In this document: positions 1 through 9,236 of the stretch, piece after piece
Layout: each line of letters opens with the position of its first letter
Position numbering within the stretch: position 1 is the stretch's first letter
Assembly: GCF_900112345.1 (NCBI RefSeq)
Contig: NZ_FOLB01000002.1
Location: 310,001-374,000 of the forward strand
Length of the DNA: 64,000 bases
Direction of reading: 5' to 3'
From: Nocardioides terrae
Lineage (GTDB): Bacteria > Actinomycetota > Actinomycetes > Propionibacteriales > Nocardioidaceae
Notes under the pieces: generated by a model
The model's input: the letters and a program-made list of their open reading frames with translations, nothing else
What the model was told of the DNA's origin: nothing
Databases searched by the model: none
Translations under genes and position numbers: made by a program

Positions 1-1
1 G

Positions 2-475
2 GCCGACGGTGCCGGTGACGGTGCCGGTGACGGACAGGACGGCCCCGCCTCGGACATCGTGTGGTTGGGTCTCGACGGTCACCCGATGCAGGACGACGGC
101 TGGAACTCGCCGGACTCGCAGGCGATCGGGATGTACCTCAACGGCCAGGGCATCGCGGGGACCGACGAGCGCGGTCAGCGGATCATCGACCAGCACTTCC
201 TGCTCTACTTCAACGCCGACGGCGCGACCGACGTCGTCCTGCCCAGCGAGGAGTACGCCTCCGGCTGGGACGTCGTCATCGACACCGGCGGTGGCGCCGG
301 CGACCGTGGTGCGCTCGACGCCGGCGCGACGATGCCGCTCGCATCCGGCTCGGTCATCGTCCTGTGCGAGCACCAGGCGCCCGAGGCCGACCCCGACAAC
401 TCCGTCGCCGCGTCGGTGGCCCTGCTCGCCGCCCAGGCGGGCTCGGCGGGTGACGACTCCGAGGGAGAGGGCTGA
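2..475 (+). CDS. glgX: Glycogen debranching enzyme GlgX, C-terminal fragment
   Basis: This is the last 157 codons of a glycogen debranching enzyme (isoamylase type, GH13), cut by the window start. The visible part covers the end of the catalytic barrel and the C-terminal beta domain: a WLGLDG segment, then a GMYLNGQGI strand typical of GlgX/TreX, then HFLLYFNADG. GlgX removes alpha-1,6 branches from glycogen and so supplies linear malto-oligosaccharides to TreY. Just before WLGLDG there is a Gly/Asp-rich insertion encoded by two copies of a 12-bp tandem repeat (8-31), probably a surface loop. The stop TGA shares one base with the ATG of treY, which implies translational coupling. The family call is firm; the N-terminal catalytic residues lie outside the window. 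Confidence 0.85.
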   Translation, partial: ADGAGDGAGDGQDGPASDIVWLGLDGHPMQDDGWNSPDSQAIGMYLNGQGIAGTDERGQRIIDQHFLLYFNADGATDVVLPSEEYASGWDVVIDTGGGAGDRGALDAGATMPLASGSVIVLCEHQAPEADPDNSVAASVALLAAQAGSAGDDSEGEG

Positions 476-2895
476 TGCGGGTCCCGGCCAGCACCTACCG
501 ACTGCAGATCACGCACGACTTCGACCTCTTCGAGGCCGCCCGTCGGCTTCCCTACCTCCACGACCTCGGCGTCGACTGGGTCTACCTCTCGCCGCTGCTG
601 GCCGCCGAGCCCGGCAGCGACCACGGCTACGACGTCGTCGCCTTCGACCGGATCGACCCCGACCGCGGCGGCCCCGAGGGTCTGGCGGCGCTGTCGCAGG
701 AGGCGCGCCGGCTCGACATGGGCGTGCTTGTCGACATCGTCCCGAACCACGTCGGCGTCGCGACGCCCTCGGAGGACCCGTGGTGGTGGGACGTGCTGCG
801 GCTCGGCCGGGAGTCCGAGCACGCGACGGCGTTCGACATCGACTGGGCAGCAGCCGGGGGGCGGATCCGCATCCCTGTGGTGGGCGATGACGACCAGTCG
901 GCCGAGGGCGGCCCGATCGCCAACCTGCGGCTCGTCGACACCCCCGAGGGCGGCGAGCTGCTCTACCACGACAACCACTACCCGATCGCGCCCGGGAGCT
1001 GGTCGCCGGAGGAGGAGCCGGACCTCGACCCCGACACCGTGCACGAGCGGCAGCACTACGAACTGGTGAACTGGCGCGCCGCCGACGACGACCTCAACTA
1101 CCGCCGCTTCTTCGCCGTCAACACCCTCGCCGCCGTGCGCGTCGAGGACCCTGAGGTCTTCGCCGACACCCACGTCGAGATCAGGCGCTGGTTCGAGGAG
1201 GGACTCGTCGACGGCCTGCGCGTCGACCACCCCGACGGCCTCCGCGACCCGAAGCGCTACCTGGACGACCTCGCCGCCCTCACCGGCGGCGCCTACGTGC
1301 TGGTCGAGAAGATCCTCGAGCCCGGCGAGGAGCTGCCCTCGGACTGGGCCACGGCCGGCACCACGGGCTACGACGCCCTGGCGTCCGTCGACCGGGTGCT
1401 CACCGACCCGGCCGCCCGCGAGCCGCTCGACGCGCTGGAGGCGCGCCTGCGCGGGGCGCCCGTGGAGTGGGAGACGATGACCCACGACCTCAAGCGGCAG
1501 GTCGCCGACACGATCCTGCACTCCGAGGTCCGCCGGATCACCCGTGAGGTGCGCCGGACGCCTGGCTTCGCGACGGGCGCTGCGCGCCCTCCTCAACCGG
1601 CCTCGATGGTCGAGGAGGTAGCGCAGCAGCCGTCTCGAGGCCCCGGGTCGTTCGGTGCGGTCGAGGACGCCGTCGCCGAGCTGCTCGCCTGCTTCCCGGT
1701 CTACCGCTCCTACCTGCCGGTGGGCCGGGAGCACCTCGACGAGGCCTTCGCCCGCGCCCGGATCCGGCGACCGGACCTGGGGGCGACGTACGACCTGCTG
1801 CTGCCGGTGCTGTCCGACCCGTGGTCGGCGCCTGCCCGACGCTTCCAGCAGACCAGCGGCATGGTGATGGCCAAGGGCGTGGAGGACTGCGCGTTCTACC
1901 GCTGGTCGCGGCTCACCTCGCTCAACGAGGTCGGCGGCGACCCGTCGCACTTCGCGCTCGACGTCCCCGGCTTCCACGCCGCGATGACCACCCGGCAGGA
2001 CCGGTGGCCGCACGCTATGACGACGCTGTCGACGCACGACACCAAGCGGGGCGAGGACGTCCGCGCCCGGATCGGCGTGCTCGCCGAGGTGCCGGCCGAG
2101 TGGGAGGCCACGCTCGACGCCGTGCTCGGCCTGACCTCGCCACCGGACGCCGGGTTCGCGTCGCTGCTGCTCCAGGCGGCCCTCGGCGCCTGGCCGCTCT
2201 CCCGCGAACGCCTGCACGCCTACGCCGAGAAGGCGATGCGCGAGGCCGGCGACCGCACGACATGGACGGCGCCGGACGAGGCCTACGAGGCCGGTGTGCA
2301 CGCCTTCGTCGACGCGTTGTACGACGACCCGCAGGTCCGCGCTGCGCTCGACCCGCTGCTCCAGGCGATCGTCCGGCCCGGCTGGTCGAACGCGTTGGCG
2401 GCCAAGCTGATCGCGCTCACCATGCCCGGCGTGCCGGACGTCTACCAGGGCAGCGAGCTGTGGGAGCAGAGCCTCGTCGACCCCGACAACCGCCGGCCGG
2501 TCGACCTCGACCTGCGCGCCTCGCTTCTCGGCGCCGGCGCTCCGCCGGCCCCGGCGGCCGGCCTGGACGACCTCGGCGCGGCGAAGCTGCACCTCGTCCG
2601 CAAGGCGCTGGGACTGCGCCGCGACCGGCCCGAGCTGTTCACCGGCTACGCCCCGGTGCCGGCCGTCGGGCCGGCGGCCGGCCACGTGCTCGCCTTCGAC
2701 CGGGGCGGCGCCCTCACTGTCGCGACCCGGCTCCCCGTCGGGCTCGAGCGGTCCGGTGGCTGGCAGGGCACCCGGCTCGAGCTCCCGCCCGGACGCTGGC
2801 GCGACGAGCTTTCCGGCGCCGAGACGACCACCGGCCAGCTCGGCTGCCTGCTCGCGGCCTCCCCGGTCGCCCTCCTCGTCAAGGTGCAACCGTGA
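475..2895 (+). CDS. treY: Malto-oligosyltrehalose synthase TreY
   Basis: TreY (GH13, 806 aa) converts the reducing-end maltose unit of a malto-oligosaccharide into an alpha,alpha-1,1-linked trehalose end. Family hallmarks are visible: the STYRLQ start, [18 protein letters not shown] with the nucleophile Asp, [12 protein letters not shown] with the acid/base Glu, [12 protein letters not shown], and [12 protein letters not shown] near residue 650. It lies between glgX (1-base overlap) and treZ (4-base overlap), the standard trehalose-from-glycogen operon. Residues about 362-392 form a poorly conserved Pro/Ala-rich insertion that contains [10 protein letters not shown]. That insertion is encoded by a genomic repeat element (1579-1642) that stays in frame and apparently leaves the enzyme intact. 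ATG 475 is the only start that fits the conserved N-terminus. Confidence 0.96.
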   Translation: MRVPASTYRLQITHDFDLFEAARRLPYLHDLGVDWVYLSPLLAAEPGSDHGYDVVAFDRIDPDRGGPEGLAALSQEARRLDMGVLVDIVPNHVGVATPSEDPWWWDVLRLGRESEHATAFDIDWAAAGGRIRIPVVGDDDQSAEGGPIANLRLVDTPEGGELLYHDNHYPIAPGSWSPEEEPDLDPDTVHERQHYELVNWRAADDDLNYRRFFAVNTLAAVRVEDPEVFADTHVEIRRWFEEGLVDGLRVDHPDGLRDPKRYLDDLAALTGGAYVLVEKILEPGEELPSDWATAGTTGYDALASVDRVLTDPAAREPLDALEARLRGAPVEWETMTHDLKRQVADTILHSEVRRITREVRRTPGFATGAARPPQPASMVEEVAQQPSRGPGSFGAVEDAVAELLACFPVYRSYLPVGREHLDEAFARARIRRPDLGATYDLLLPVLSDPWSAPARRFQQTSGMVMAKGVEDCAFYRWSRLTSLNEVGGDPSHFALDVPGFHAAMTTRQDRWPHAMTTLSTHDTKRGEDVRARIGVLAEVPAEWEATLDAVLGLTSPPDAGFASLLLQAALGAWPLSRERLHAYAEKAMREAGDRTTWTAPDEAYEAGVHAFVDALYDDPQVRAALDPLLQAIVRPGWSNALAAKLIALTMPGVPDVYQGSELWEQSLVDPDNRRPVDLDLRASLLGAGAPPAPAAGLDDLGAAKLHLVRKALGLRRDRPELFTGYAPVPAVGPAAGHVLAFDRGGALTVATRLPVGLERSGGWQGTRLELPPGRWRDELSGAETTTGQLGCLLAASPVALLVKVQP
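1579..1642 (+). repeat. Hairpin-forming genomic repeat inside treY
   Basis: The 35-bp core 1608-1642 matches 41476-41510 inside recB at 31 of 35 positions. In addition, 1579-1598 and 1608-1627 are imperfect inverted repeats (17 of 20 paired) around a 9-base loop. In the treY frame the core reads [10 protein letters not shown]. It resembles the short intergenic palindromic repeats common in Nocardioides-type genomes; that resemblance is from memory. Confidence 0.75.
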
Positions 2896-4619
2896 CGCGG
2901 GGACGCTTCGACGTCTGGGCGCCGCGGCCCGAGCGGGTCCGGCTGCTCGTCGGCGGCGGGACGGTCGAGATGGCGCGCGGGGACGACGGCTGGTGGACGC
3001 CGACGGGCCCCGTGCCCGAGGGCGAGGTGGACTACGGCTACCTGCTCGACGACGACCCGACGCCGAAGCCCGACCCCCGGTCGCGGCAGCAGCCCGCAGG
3101 GGTGCACGAGCTCTCGCGGACGTTCGACTCGTCGACGTACGACTGGGGCGACTCGGCGTGGACCGGGCGCCAGCTCGCCGGGTCGGTGATCTACGAGCTG
3201 CACGTCGGGACCTTCACCCCCGAGGGGACCCTGGACGCGGCCGTCGAGCGGCTCGACCACCTGCGCTCGATCGGTGTCGACCTCGTCGAGGTCATGCCCG
3301 TCAACGACTTCAACGGCACCCACAACTGGGGCTACGACGGCGTCTTGTGGTCGGCCGTCCACGAGCAGTACGGCGGCCCGGCGGCGTACCGGCGCTTCGT
3401 CGACGCCTGCCACCGCGCCGGGCTCGGCGTCATCCAGGACGTCGTCTACAACCACCTCGGTCCGTCGGGGAACTACCTGCCGCTGTTCGGGCCCTACCTC
3501 AAGGAGGGCCGCAACACCTGGGGCGACCTCGTCAACGTGGAGGAGCCGGAGGTCCGCCGCTACATCCTCGACAACGTGCAGATGTGGCTGCGCGACCTGC
3601 ACGTCGACGGGCTGCGACTGGACGCCGTCCACGCGCTGGTCGATCCCTCGCCGACGCACCTGCTGGAGGAGATGGCGATCGAGGTGGCTGCGCTGTCCGC
3701 TCACGTCGGCCGGCCGCTGACCCTGATCGCCGAGTCCGACCTCAACGACACGCGGATGGTCACGCCGCGCGAGGCGCGCGGGCGCGGGCTCCACGCGCAG
3801 TGGAGCGACGACTTCCACCATGCCCTGCACGTCGCACTGACCGGGGAGACGCAGGGCTACTACGCCGACTTCGCCCCGCTGTCGGCGCTGGCCAAGGTGT
3901 GCGAGCGCGGGTTCTTCCACGACGGCACCTGGTCGTCCTTCCGCGGCCGTCCGCACGGCCGGCCGGTCGACCGCGCCGCGATGCCCACCTGGCGGCTGGT
4001 CGTGGCCAACCAGAACCACGACCAGGTCGGCAACCGCGCCATCGGCGACCGGCTCACCGCGCAGCTCGACGTCGACCAGCTGTCCTGTGCCGCGCTGCTG
4101 ACGCTGTGCGGTCCCTTCACGCCGATGCTGTTCATGGGCGAGGAGTTCGCCGCCTCGACGCCGTTCCAGTTCTTCACCTCGCACCCCGAGCCCGAGCTCG
4201 GCCGGGCGACCGCGGAGGGCCGGATCGAGGAGTTCGCCGCGCACGGCTGGGACGCGGCCGACGTCCCCGACCCGCAGGACCCGGAGACGTTCGCGCGGTC
4301 GAAGCTGGACTGGTCCGAGGCGGGCTCCGGGCGGGGCGCGCAGCTGCTCGCGGTCTACCGGGAGCTGGCCGGGCTGAGGCGCCGGCTGCCCGACCTGACC
4401 GACCCGGCCTTCACGAGCGTGGAGTGCACCGCCGACGAGTCGAGCCGGGTGCTCACGCTGCGGCGCGGGCGGACGCTCGTCGCGGTCAACTTCGGAGCCG
4501 ACGCGGCCACCGTGCCGGTCGCGGACGGCGAGCTGGCGTTCACGACACCCGCCGGCGCGTCGTACGCCGACGGGGTGCTGTCACTGCCGCCCCACGCCGG
4601 GGCGCTGGTCGTCAGCTGA
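2892..4619 (+). CDS. treZ: Malto-oligosyltrehalose trehalohydrolase TreZ
   Basis: TreZ (GH13, 575 aa) cleaves free trehalose from the maltooligosyl-trehalose made by TreY. An N-terminal CBM48-like domain ([15 protein letters not shown]) precedes the barrel, which shows [54 protein letters not shown] (nucleophile Asp), [12 protein letters not shown] (acid/base Glu) and [10 protein letters not shown]. The GTG start at 2892 overlaps the treY stop by 4 bases (GTGA), and the conserved N-terminus begins right after it; the longer open frame upstream is a treY shadow. The 3' end overlaps the convergent sirtuin gene by 8 bases, so the two transcripts are complementary at their ends. Together with GlgX and TreY it makes the trehalose used as osmolyte and stress protectant. 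Confidence 0.95.
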   Translation: MTRGRFDVWAPRPERVRLLVGGGTVEMARGDDGWWTPTGPVPEGEVDYGYLLDDDPTPKPDPRSRQQPAGVHELSRTFDSSTYDWGDSAWTGRQLAGSVIYELHVGTFTPEGTLDAAVERLDHLRSIGVDLVEVMPVNDFNGTHNWGYDGVLWSAVHEQYGGPAAYRRFVDACHRAGLGVIQDVVYNHLGPSGNYLPLFGPYLKEGRNTWGDLVNVEEPEVRRYILDNVQMWLRDLHVDGLRLDAVHALVDPSPTHLLEEMAIEVAALSAHVGRPLTLIAESDLNDTRMVTPREARGRGLHAQWSDDFHHALHVALTGETQGYYADFAPLSALAKVCERGFFHDGTWSSFRGRPHGRPVDRAAMPTWRLVVANQNHDQVGNRAIGDRLTAQLDVDQLSCAALLTLCGPFTPMLFMGEEFAASTPFQFFTSHPEPELGRATAEGRIEEFAAHGWDAADVPDPQDPETFARSKLDWSEAGSGRGAQLLAVYRELAGLRRRLPDLTDPAFTSVECTADESSRVLTLRRGRTLVAVNFGADAATVPVADGELAFTTPAGASYADGVLSLPPHAGALVVS

Positions 4620-5307
4620 GCTCGTCGACCCACGCCGGGACGACCGCCCCGGCCGGACCGTGCCGGGCCTCGTCGAAGAGCGCCGTGCCGAGCGATGGCT
4701 CGAGGTTGAGCTCCAGCGTGCGCGTGCCGTGGTCGTGCGCGGAGCGGACGAAGCCCGCGGCGGGATAGACGGCGCCGCTGGTGCCGATCGAGACGAAGAG
4801 GTCGGCCCGGCGCAGCGCGTCGTCGATGCGGTCGAGGCCGTAGGGGTACTCGCCGAACCACACGACGTCGGGTCGCAGCGCCGCCTCCCCGCAACCCGGG
4901 CAGGCCGGCCTGGCCAGCAGGTCGCCGTCCCACCCGAAGCGCCCGTCGCAGGCCTGGCACCACGCGCGGAGCAGCTCGCCGTGCATGTGCACGAGGTTGC
5001 GGGAGCCGGCCCGCTCGTGGAGGTCGTCGACGTTCTGGGTGACGACGAGGACGTCGTGCCTCTCCTCGAGTGCGGCCAACGCCAGGTGGGCCGGGTTGGG
5101 CACCACGGTGGCGAGGTGGGCGCGACGGTCGTCGTAGAACCGCTGCACCGTGTCCGGGTCGCACTCGAAGCCCTCGGGCGTCGCAACGTCCTCGACGCGG
5201 TGGCCCTCCCACAGCCCGTCCTCGGCGCGGAACGTCGGCACCCCGCTCTCGGCGCTGATGCCGGCGCCGGTGAGGACGACGATCCGGAGGCGTTCGGGGG
5301 GCGGCAC
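4612..5307 (-). CDS. cobB: NAD-dependent protein deacylase (sirtuin, CobB type)
   Basis: A 231-aa sirtuin that removes acyl groups from protein lysines using NAD. Visible motifs are [14 protein letters not shown] (12-27), [12 protein letters not shown] (90-101), the catalytic His in HMHGE (about 109), two Cys-x-x-Cys pairs (117/120 and 136/139) for the structural zinc, and [12 protein letters not shown]. Tyr58 and Arg61 (FYDDRR) match the Y-x-x-R pair that binds dicarboxylic acyl groups in class III sirtuins such as SIRT5 and E. coli CobB, so desuccinylase/demalonylase activity is plausible. The GTG at 5307 was chosen because the Rossmann strand begins a few residues later. The gene is convergent with treZ, overlapping by 8 bases. 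Confidence 0.9.
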   Translation of the reverse strand: MPPPERLRIVVLTGAGISAESGVPTFRAEDGLWEGHRVEDVATPEGFECDPDTVQRFYDDRRAHLATVVPNPAHLALAALEERHDVLVVTQNVDDLHERAGSRNLVHMHGELLRAWCQACDGRFGWDGDLLARPACPGCGEAALRPDVVWFGEYPYGLDRIDDALRRADLFVSIGTSGAVYPAAGFVRSAHDHGTRTLELNLEPSLGTALFDEARHGPAGAVVPAWVDELS

Positions 5308-5368
5308 GGCTCCGAGCGTACGGGCGGCCCCGGCGATGGTCCGCCGGAGCCGCCTCGATGCGAACGGG

Positions 5369-6352
5369 TCAGGCGCCGACCGCCGCCAGCGGTGAGAAGT
5401 GGGTGGCGTCCCCCTTGCGGACGCTGCTGCGTACGCCGTCCACGCTGACCGGCACCTCGCCCGCGAGCGTGATCCGGTGCAGCCGCCGGTGCTGGTCGTC
5501 GTAGTCGTCGACCGCGTAGTGCTGGGTCGCCTGGTTGTCCCAGACGGCCAGGTCACCGAGCCGCCAGCTCCACCGGACGGTGTTGTCGAGCCGGGTGACG
5601 TGGCGCTGGAGCAGCTGGAACAGGTCGGAGGAGTCGCGGCCGGAGAGACCGACGAAGTGGCGGATGAAGTGGCCGAGCAGGAGCGTCCGCTCGCCGGTGA
5701 CGGGGTGGATCCGCACGACGGGGTGCTCGGTCTCGTACTCCAGGTGCCCGAACTCGTCGCGGTAGGCCTGCTCCTTGACGTCGATCCCACCGATCCGCTT
5801 CTCGTCGCGCTCGGCGGCGTAGTCGTAGAGGTTCGAGTGGACCGCCCACAGCCGGTCGACGAGCGCCTTCAGGGCCGGGTGCAGCGACTCGTAGGCGCGG
5901 GTCGTGTTGGCCCAGACCGTCGTGCCGCCGTAGGGCGGCAGCTCCACGGCCCGCAGCAGGGAGGCGGAGGGGATCCGGTCGACGAAGGTCACGTCGGTGT
6001 GCCAGCTGTTGGCCTTCCCCGTGTCGGAGTCGATCGGCAGGATCGCCTCGCCGTCACCCGCGACCGTGGGATGGGGCTTGGTCACCGTGCCGAGCAGGCC
6101 GGCGAACGCGCGCTGCTCGGCGTCGCCCGCGTCGTGCTGGTCGCGCAGGAAGATCACCTTGTGGGCGGCCAGCGCCCGCTTGATCTCGGCCACCTGCTCG
6201 GGAGGGACGTCGCCGCCGATGACGACGCCGCCGATCTGGGCGCCGAGGTGGGCGCCGACCTTGCGGACCTCGATCGTGGCGTAGCCGGGCTCGGGCTCGG
6301 CCTGGGTGGCGATGGTCTCGGTGGTCAGGGGGCGGTCGAGCTGGATGGTCAT
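5369..6352 (-). CDS. TauD/AtsK-type Fe(II)/2-oxoglutarate dioxygenase
   Basis: A 327-aa non-haem iron dioxygenase of the TauD/TfdA family. The iron triad is visible: His118 and Asp120 in SWHTDVTF, and His278 in NQATQHYA. Arg residues in [11 protein letters not shown] (about 289-293) fit 2-oxoglutarate binding. The HTDVTF version of the motif is closer to alkylsulfatase/sulfonate dioxygenases (AtsK) than to taurine-specific TauD. Such enzymes oxidise the carbon next to the sulfonate or sulfate ester and release sulfite or sulfate. It is the last gene of a leftward organosulfur operon, about 43 bases after the permease, and has a GAGAGGA ribosome site. The exact substrate cannot be read from the sequence. 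Confidence 0.9.
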   Translation of the reverse strand: MTIQLDRPLTTETIATQAEPEPGYATIEVRKVGAHLGAQIGGVVIGGDVPPEQVAEIKRALAAHKVIFLRDQHDAGDAEQRAFAGLLGTVTKPHPTVAGDGEAILPIDSDTGKANSWHTDVTFVDRIPSASLLRAVELPPYGGTTVWANTTRAYESLHPALKALVDRLWAVHSNLYDYAAERDEKRIGGIDVKEQAYRDEFGHLEYETEHPVVRIHPVTGERTLLLGHFIRHFVGLSGRDSSDLFQLLQRHVTRLDNTVRWSWRLGDLAVWDNQATQHYAVDDYDDQHRRLHRITLAGEVPVSVDGVRSSVRKGDATHFSPLAAVGA

Positions 6353-6395
6353 GGACTGTCCTCTCGGAGGGTGGGTGGGGCAGGACGACGCCGCG

Positions 6396-7301
6396 CTACG
6401 GGCGCCAGCGGGAGAAGCGCCGCTCGAGGAGCAGCAGGAGGAAGTTGAAGCCGACGCCGATCACCGAGATCGTGAGGATGCCGGCGTACATCTCGGGAAT
6501 CTGGAAGTTGTTCTGCGCCGAGATGATGAGGTAGCCGAGCCCGGCCTTGGCGCCGACGAACTCGGTCGTGATGAGCACCATCATCGAGGCGGCGCCGGAG
6601 AGGCGGACGCCCGTGAAGATGGTCGGGACGGCGGCCGGCAGCACCACCTTGCGGAACAGGCTCAGCTGGGAGAGCCCCAGCGACCGGGCGGACTTCACCA
6701 GCAGCGGGTCGACGTTGCGGGCGCCGCTGATCGTGTTGAAGAGGACGACCCAGAAGCAGGCGTAGGTGATCATCGCGATCTTGGAGAAGTCGCCGATGCC
6801 GAGGATGAGCGTGAACACCGGGATCAGCGCGACGGCGGCGGTGTTGAGAAAGACGGTCAGCAGCGGGCTGAGCACGTCGGCGGCCGTCCGGTACCAGGCG
6901 ATGAGCAGGCCGAGCGGGATCGCTATCGCGTTGGCGACGACGAAGCCGGTCAGCGAGCGGTGCAGGCTGGCGACGATGTCGGTCCACAGGGTGCCGTCGG
7001 AGATCAGCCGCCCGAGGGCCTGGATCACGGTGGTGAAGGGTGGCAGGAAGGCCGGCTCGACCCAGCCCGCCTGGGGGGCGACCTGCCACAGTGCCAGGAA
7101 GGCGACGACCGCGATGACGCGCTTGAGCGCGACGGTCAGCCCGCGGCCGACGGCTCTCGCGACGGGCGTACGCCGGGCCAGGACCGCGACCGGAGTGGTG
7201 CCGCGCCCTTCCTCCGCCCGGCGGGGCGACGGGACCGATGACGGGGTGGACGCCGGCTCGGGGTCCAGGGCGACCCGCAGGTCGGTGGTGGTGTCACTCA
7301 T
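6396..7301 (-). CDS. ABC transporter permease, SsuC type
   Basis: A 301-aa inner-membrane permease of the nitrate/sulfonate/taurine class. A polar N-terminal tail of about 55 residues precedes roughly six hydrophobic segments. The cytoplasmic coupling loop is seen in [32 protein letters not shown], which contains the EAA-like helix contacting the ATPase. The ATG at 7301 lies 8 bases after the ATPase gene stop, so the two are almost certainly co-translated. With the ATPase and the lipoprotein upstream it forms a complete importer. Aliphatic sulfonates or sulfate esters are the likely cargo because oxidative desulfurising enzymes bracket the transporter genes; this is inference from context. 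Confidence 0.9.
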   Translation of the reverse strand: MSDTTTDLRVALDPEPASTPSSVPSPRRAEEGRGTTPVAVLARRTPVARAVGRGLTVALKRVIAVVAFLALWQVAPQAGWVEPAFLPPFTTVIQALGRLISDGTLWTDIVASLHRSLTGFVVANAIAIPLGLLIAWYRTAADVLSPLLTVFLNTAAVALIPVFTLILGIGDFSKIAMITYACFWVVLFNTISGARNVDPLLVKSARSLGLSQLSLFRKVVLPAAVPTIFTGVRLSGAASMMVLITTEFVGAKAGLGYLIISAQNNFQIPEMYAGILTISVIGVGFNFLLLLLERRFSRWRP

Positions 7302-7309
7302 GACTGCTC

Positions 7310-8119
7310 CTAGACCGCGACGGGGGTGTGCTGGTTGTCGAGGCTGCGGCGCACCTCGTCGCGCAGCAGCTGCCAGATGTGGTGGCGGCGTTCGACGAAC
7401 GCCGGGGTCGAGCGGCGGTCCTCGCCGTCGCCGGCCTCGGGGAGGTCGATGTCGACGATCGCCTTGATCCGACCGGGCCGGGAGGTCATCACCGCGACGC
7501 GCTGGCCGAGGTAGACGGCCTCCTCGATGCCGTGGGTGATGAAGAGGACCGTGGCGCCGGTGCGGCGCCAGATGCCGAGCAGGTCGTCCTGCAGCGCCTC
7601 CCGGGTCTGGGCGTCGAGGGCGGCGTACGGCTCGTCCATGAGCAGCACCGCGGGCTCGTAGGCGAGGCTGCGGGCGATCGCGACCCGCTGCTTCATGCCG
7701 CCGGAGAGCTCGTGCGGGTAGCGGTCGGCGAAGGCGGACAACCCGACCAGGTCGAGCACCTCGCGGGCCCGCTCCTGGCGCTCCCGGCGCGGCACCTTCT
7801 TCTCCTCGAGCCCGAACTCGACGTTGGCGAGGGCGGTGCGCCACGGGAAGAGGGCGTACTGCTGGAAGACGACGCCGCGGTCGAGGCCGGGCCCGGTGAT
7901 CGGGCGCCCGTCCAGGGTGACCTCGCCGCGGGTGGGCCGGGTCAGCCCGGCGACCAGGTCGAGCAGCGTCGACTTGCCGCAGCCCGACGGCCCGACCAGG
8001 GTGAGGAACTCACCGGCCGGAACCTCCAGGCTCACGTCGTCGAGGGCGACGAACTCACCGCCGGTGGTCCGGTCGCGGAACGACTGGGTGACGTTCCGGA
8101 TGCTGATGCTCGTGGTCAT
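7310..8119 (-). CDS. ABC transporter ATP-binding protein, SsuB type
   Basis: A 269-aa ATPase with every core motif: Walker A GPSGCGKST (43-51), a Q-loop (VVFQQYALFPW), signature LSGGMKQR, Walker B VLLMDEPYAALD and the H-loop ITHGIEEA. The FPW and ITHGIEEAVYLG segments are typical of the nitrate/sulfonate/taurine subfamily (SsuB, TauB, NrtD). It sits between the binding protein (6-base gap) and the permease (8-base gap) in the same operon and would power that importer from the cytoplasmic face. The C-terminal extension of about 40 residues rich in Arg and Glu is common in this subfamily. No oddities were seen. Confidence 0.93.
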   Translation of the reverse strand: MTTSISIRNVTQSFRDRTTGGEFVALDDVSLEVPAGEFLTLVGPSGCGKSTLLDLVAGLTRPTRGEVTLDGRPITGPGLDRGVVFQQYALFPWRTALANVEFGLEEKKVPRRERQERAREVLDLVGLSAFADRYPHELSGGMKQRVAIARSLAYEPAVLLMDEPYAALDAQTREALQDDLLGIWRRTGATVLFITHGIEEAVYLGQRVAVMTSRPGRIKAIVDIDLPEAGDGEDRRSTPAFVERRHHIWQLLRDEVRRSLDNQHTPVAV

Positions 8120-8125
8120 CGCTGA

Positions 8126-9202
8126 TCACCCACCCTGCTTGGAGCTGGACTCGGCGTGGGGGTTGAACTCGTTGGTGTAGAGGTCGTCGGAGGCCGGGAC
8201 CTCCTTGACCGAGCCGGTCGACAGCAGCCAGTCCTTCCAGAGCTCGAAGTCGCTGTCCTTGATCTCGCCGTAGGACGAGGGCACTCCCGAGCTGAGCCAG
8301 TACTGGATGCTCTCGGTGTTCTCGTTGGTCCGCTTGCGGGCCTCGATGATCTTCACGAACCTGGCGCGCACCTGGTCCTGGGGCGTGGCCTTCTCCCACT
8401 CGATGGCCTTGCCGACGCCGTCGACGAAGGCGCGCACCGCGTCGGGGTTCTTGGCGATGAGGTCCTTGCGGAAGACGTACTGGCCTCCGTTGAAGTGGCC
8501 GTACTGGTCCAGCTCGGTCCAGAGCGGGTGGATGCCCCCGTGAGCGAGGGCGAGCTGCTGGAACTGGCCGGTGAGAGCGGCGACGTCGACCTGGTGCCGA
8601 CGCAGGGCGTCCTCCTGGTTGGTCGGTGGCAGCACGACGAGCTCGACCTTCTTGATCTCGTCCTCGGAGAGACCGGCGGCGCGGAGCTCGTTGAAGACGT
8701 CGGCCTCGTTCTGGCCGCCGAGCGTGTTGACGGCGACCTTCTTGCCGACCAGGTCCTTCGCGCTCTTGAGCGGGCTGCCGTCGAGGACGTAGTAGCCCGT
8801 GAAGGTCTTGTCGTCGCCGCCGTAGTAGTTCAGCACCGCCTTGATCGGGGCTCCGGAGCTCACCAGCTTCTCGACGGCCCCGCCGAAGGCGCCGCCGAAG
8901 TCGGTCTGGCCGGTCGCTGCGGACTGGACGTCCTGGGGGCCGGAGATGGTGTTGCCGACCCACTTCAGCTTGACCTTGCCCTTGAAGTAGCCGAGGTCCT
9001 CGGCCAGCTCGGGCAGCGTGACCTGGTTGTTCCAGCCCTGGTAGCGCAGCGTGGTCACCCCGCCCTTGGACTCGGCGCCGGACGAGGCACCGCAGGCGGT
9101 GAGCGCGGTGGCCGCGAGGGCGGCGACCACCGAGAGGAGGAGGGCCGAGCGGGTCCGGCCGCGCGGCCGGCGCGAGCGATCGGTCGTGGAGGGTCGTGTC
9201 AC
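8126..9202 (-). CDS. ABC transporter substrate-binding lipoprotein, SsuA/NMT1-like
   Basis: A 358-aa extracytoplasmic binding protein. A basic N-terminus and a hydrophobic stretch end in the lipobox LTAC (Cys37), so it should be a lipid-anchored lipoprotein. The mature part begins TTLRYQGWNNQVTLPELAEDLGYF, the first strand and helix of the SsuA/TauA/NMT1 fold, and continues with TGQTDFGGAFGGAVEKLVSSGAPIK and DLVGKKVAVNTLGGQNE. The GTG at 9202 has a good ribosome site (GAAGGA) and places the signal peptide correctly; longer frames upstream are shadows of the monooxygenase gene. It delivers the ligand, probably an organosulfonate or sulfate ester, to the permease and ATPase encoded next. Confidence 0.9.
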   Translation of the reverse strand: MTRPSTTDRSRRPRGRTRSALLLSVVAALAATALTACGASSGAESKGGVTTLRYQGWNNQVTLPELAEDLGYFKGKVKLKWVGNTISGPQDVQSAATGQTDFGGAFGGAVEKLVSSGAPIKAVLNYYGGDDKTFTGYYVLDGSPLKSAKDLVGKKVAVNTLGGQNEADVFNELRAAGLSEDEIKKVELVVLPPTNQEDALRRHQVDVAALTGQFQQLALAHGGIHPLWTELDQYGHFNGGQYVFRKDLIAKNPDAVRAFVDGVGKAIEWEKATPQDQVRARFVKIIEARKRTNENTESIQYWLSSGVPSSYGEIKDSDFELWKDWLLSTGSVKEVPASDDLYTNEFNPHAESSSKQGG

Positions 9203-9236
9203 GGATCTGTCCTTCGGATCGGGGAACGGGAGGAGG

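Noticed and set aside
205..2889. An 894-codon minus-strand frame opposite treY
   Set aside because: treY is unmistakable on the plus strand; the antisense frame is a GC-bias shadow with no recognisable motif.
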